Shown here: piece after piece, positions 63,765 to 64,000 of the stretch
Numbering within the stretch: the first letter of the stretch is position 1
Layout: each line of letters starts with the position of its first letter
Assembly: GCF_014066305.1 (NCBI RefSeq)
Contig: NW_023501042.1
Location: forward strand, 992,001 to 1,056,000
Direction: 5' to 3'
From: Letharia columbiana
Taxonomy: Eukaryota > Ascomycota > Lecanoromycetes > Lecanorales > Parmeliaceae
DNA: 64,000 bases
Notes under the pieces: model-generated
Database searches by the model: none
Seen by the model: the letters and a program-made list of their open reading frames with translations, nothing else
Told to the model about the DNA's origin: nothing
Made by a program: the position numbers and the translations under genes

Positions 63765-64000
63765 ATATATAAATTTAATAAATTATTTTTTAGAAATAAC
63801 TTCGAATTAATTTAAGAAAGTAATAAATTTAGCTACTATTACTTAAGTAAGAGAAATCTTTTATTTCTATAATAACTAAGTACGCTATATATAGCGAGAA
63901 ATCGAATTTCTTAGCTATTCTATTAAGTTAAATTTTTTTTAAATTATAAAGATTTAATAGAAATTAAGATATAATAATTATCTTAATCTTTTCTTTTATT
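63765..64000 (-). mobile_element. Fragment of a third copy of the same gypsy element, minus orientation
   Basis: Matches the reverse complement of about 60,760-60,965 (for example tcttagctattctattaagt versus its partner at ~60,780, and ctatatatagcgagaaatcg). It continues beyond the window. It begins directly next to the LTR end of the plus copy, so the copies are nested or juxtaposed. Confidence 0.7.

Overview
The window looks like a filamentous ascomycete (Pezizomycotina) chromosome with sharply alternating base composition. The reasons are short introns (49-67 nt) with fungal donor and CTNAC branch sites, recognisable fungal proteins (Prp4 kinase, Tma7, Dap1, a Tre2-type M28 protein, a Ran1-like kinase), and very AT-rich repeat blocks. 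Those blocks have almost no CpA/TpG but keep CpG, the signature of repeat-induced point mutation (RIP). The sequence alone does not settle the class or genus.

Layout. 1-19,370 is a RIP-degraded repeat block. It holds two direct copies of an unclassified ~2.8 kb element, and the 3' part of a Ty3/gypsy chromovirus whose reverse transcriptase is cut by another element ending at 15,215. 19,371-38,985 is a normal-GC gene island: a frameshifted pseudogene of a fungal secreted-protein family (20,046-22,580), a Ran1/Sks1-like kinase (+), a 15-exon glutamate-carboxypeptidase/Tre2-like membrane protein (-), a Dap1-type haem protein (-), a 665-aa unrecognised Ser/Pro-rich protein (+) and TMA7 (-). 38,985-41,500 is a RIP-degraded short repeat into which a fresh 1,042-bp non-autonomous LTR element (40,205-41,246) has inserted, with a perfect 5-bp target duplication. 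The Prp4 splicing kinase follows (41,881-44,651, seven exons). 44,770-64,000 is again RIP-degraded: TIR-bearing short repeats, two copies of a ~560-bp DNA element with CATCTGCAAATCTG ends, and at least three copies of one Ty3/gypsy element. Two of these lie in opposite orientation around a poly-A/poly-T tract.

The most interesting signal is a family of related long introns (about 116-169 nt). They occupy eight introns of the Tre2-like gene, one of the Dap1 gene and two of the pseudogene. They share ACATGTC-type inverted repeats and an extended CTGACTC branch region, which is what introner-like elements would look like. In the Tre2-like gene they and neighbouring short introns have cut the zinc-binding active site into exons of 42, 28 and 22 nt. 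I resolved exon structures by hand; all four spliced models keep one open frame to a natural stop.

Functionally the island is housekeeping (splicing kinase, ribosome-associated Tma7, haem/sterol helper Dap1, peptidase/receptor) and shows no metabolic or secretion cluster. No tRNA, rRNA or CRISPR feature was found.
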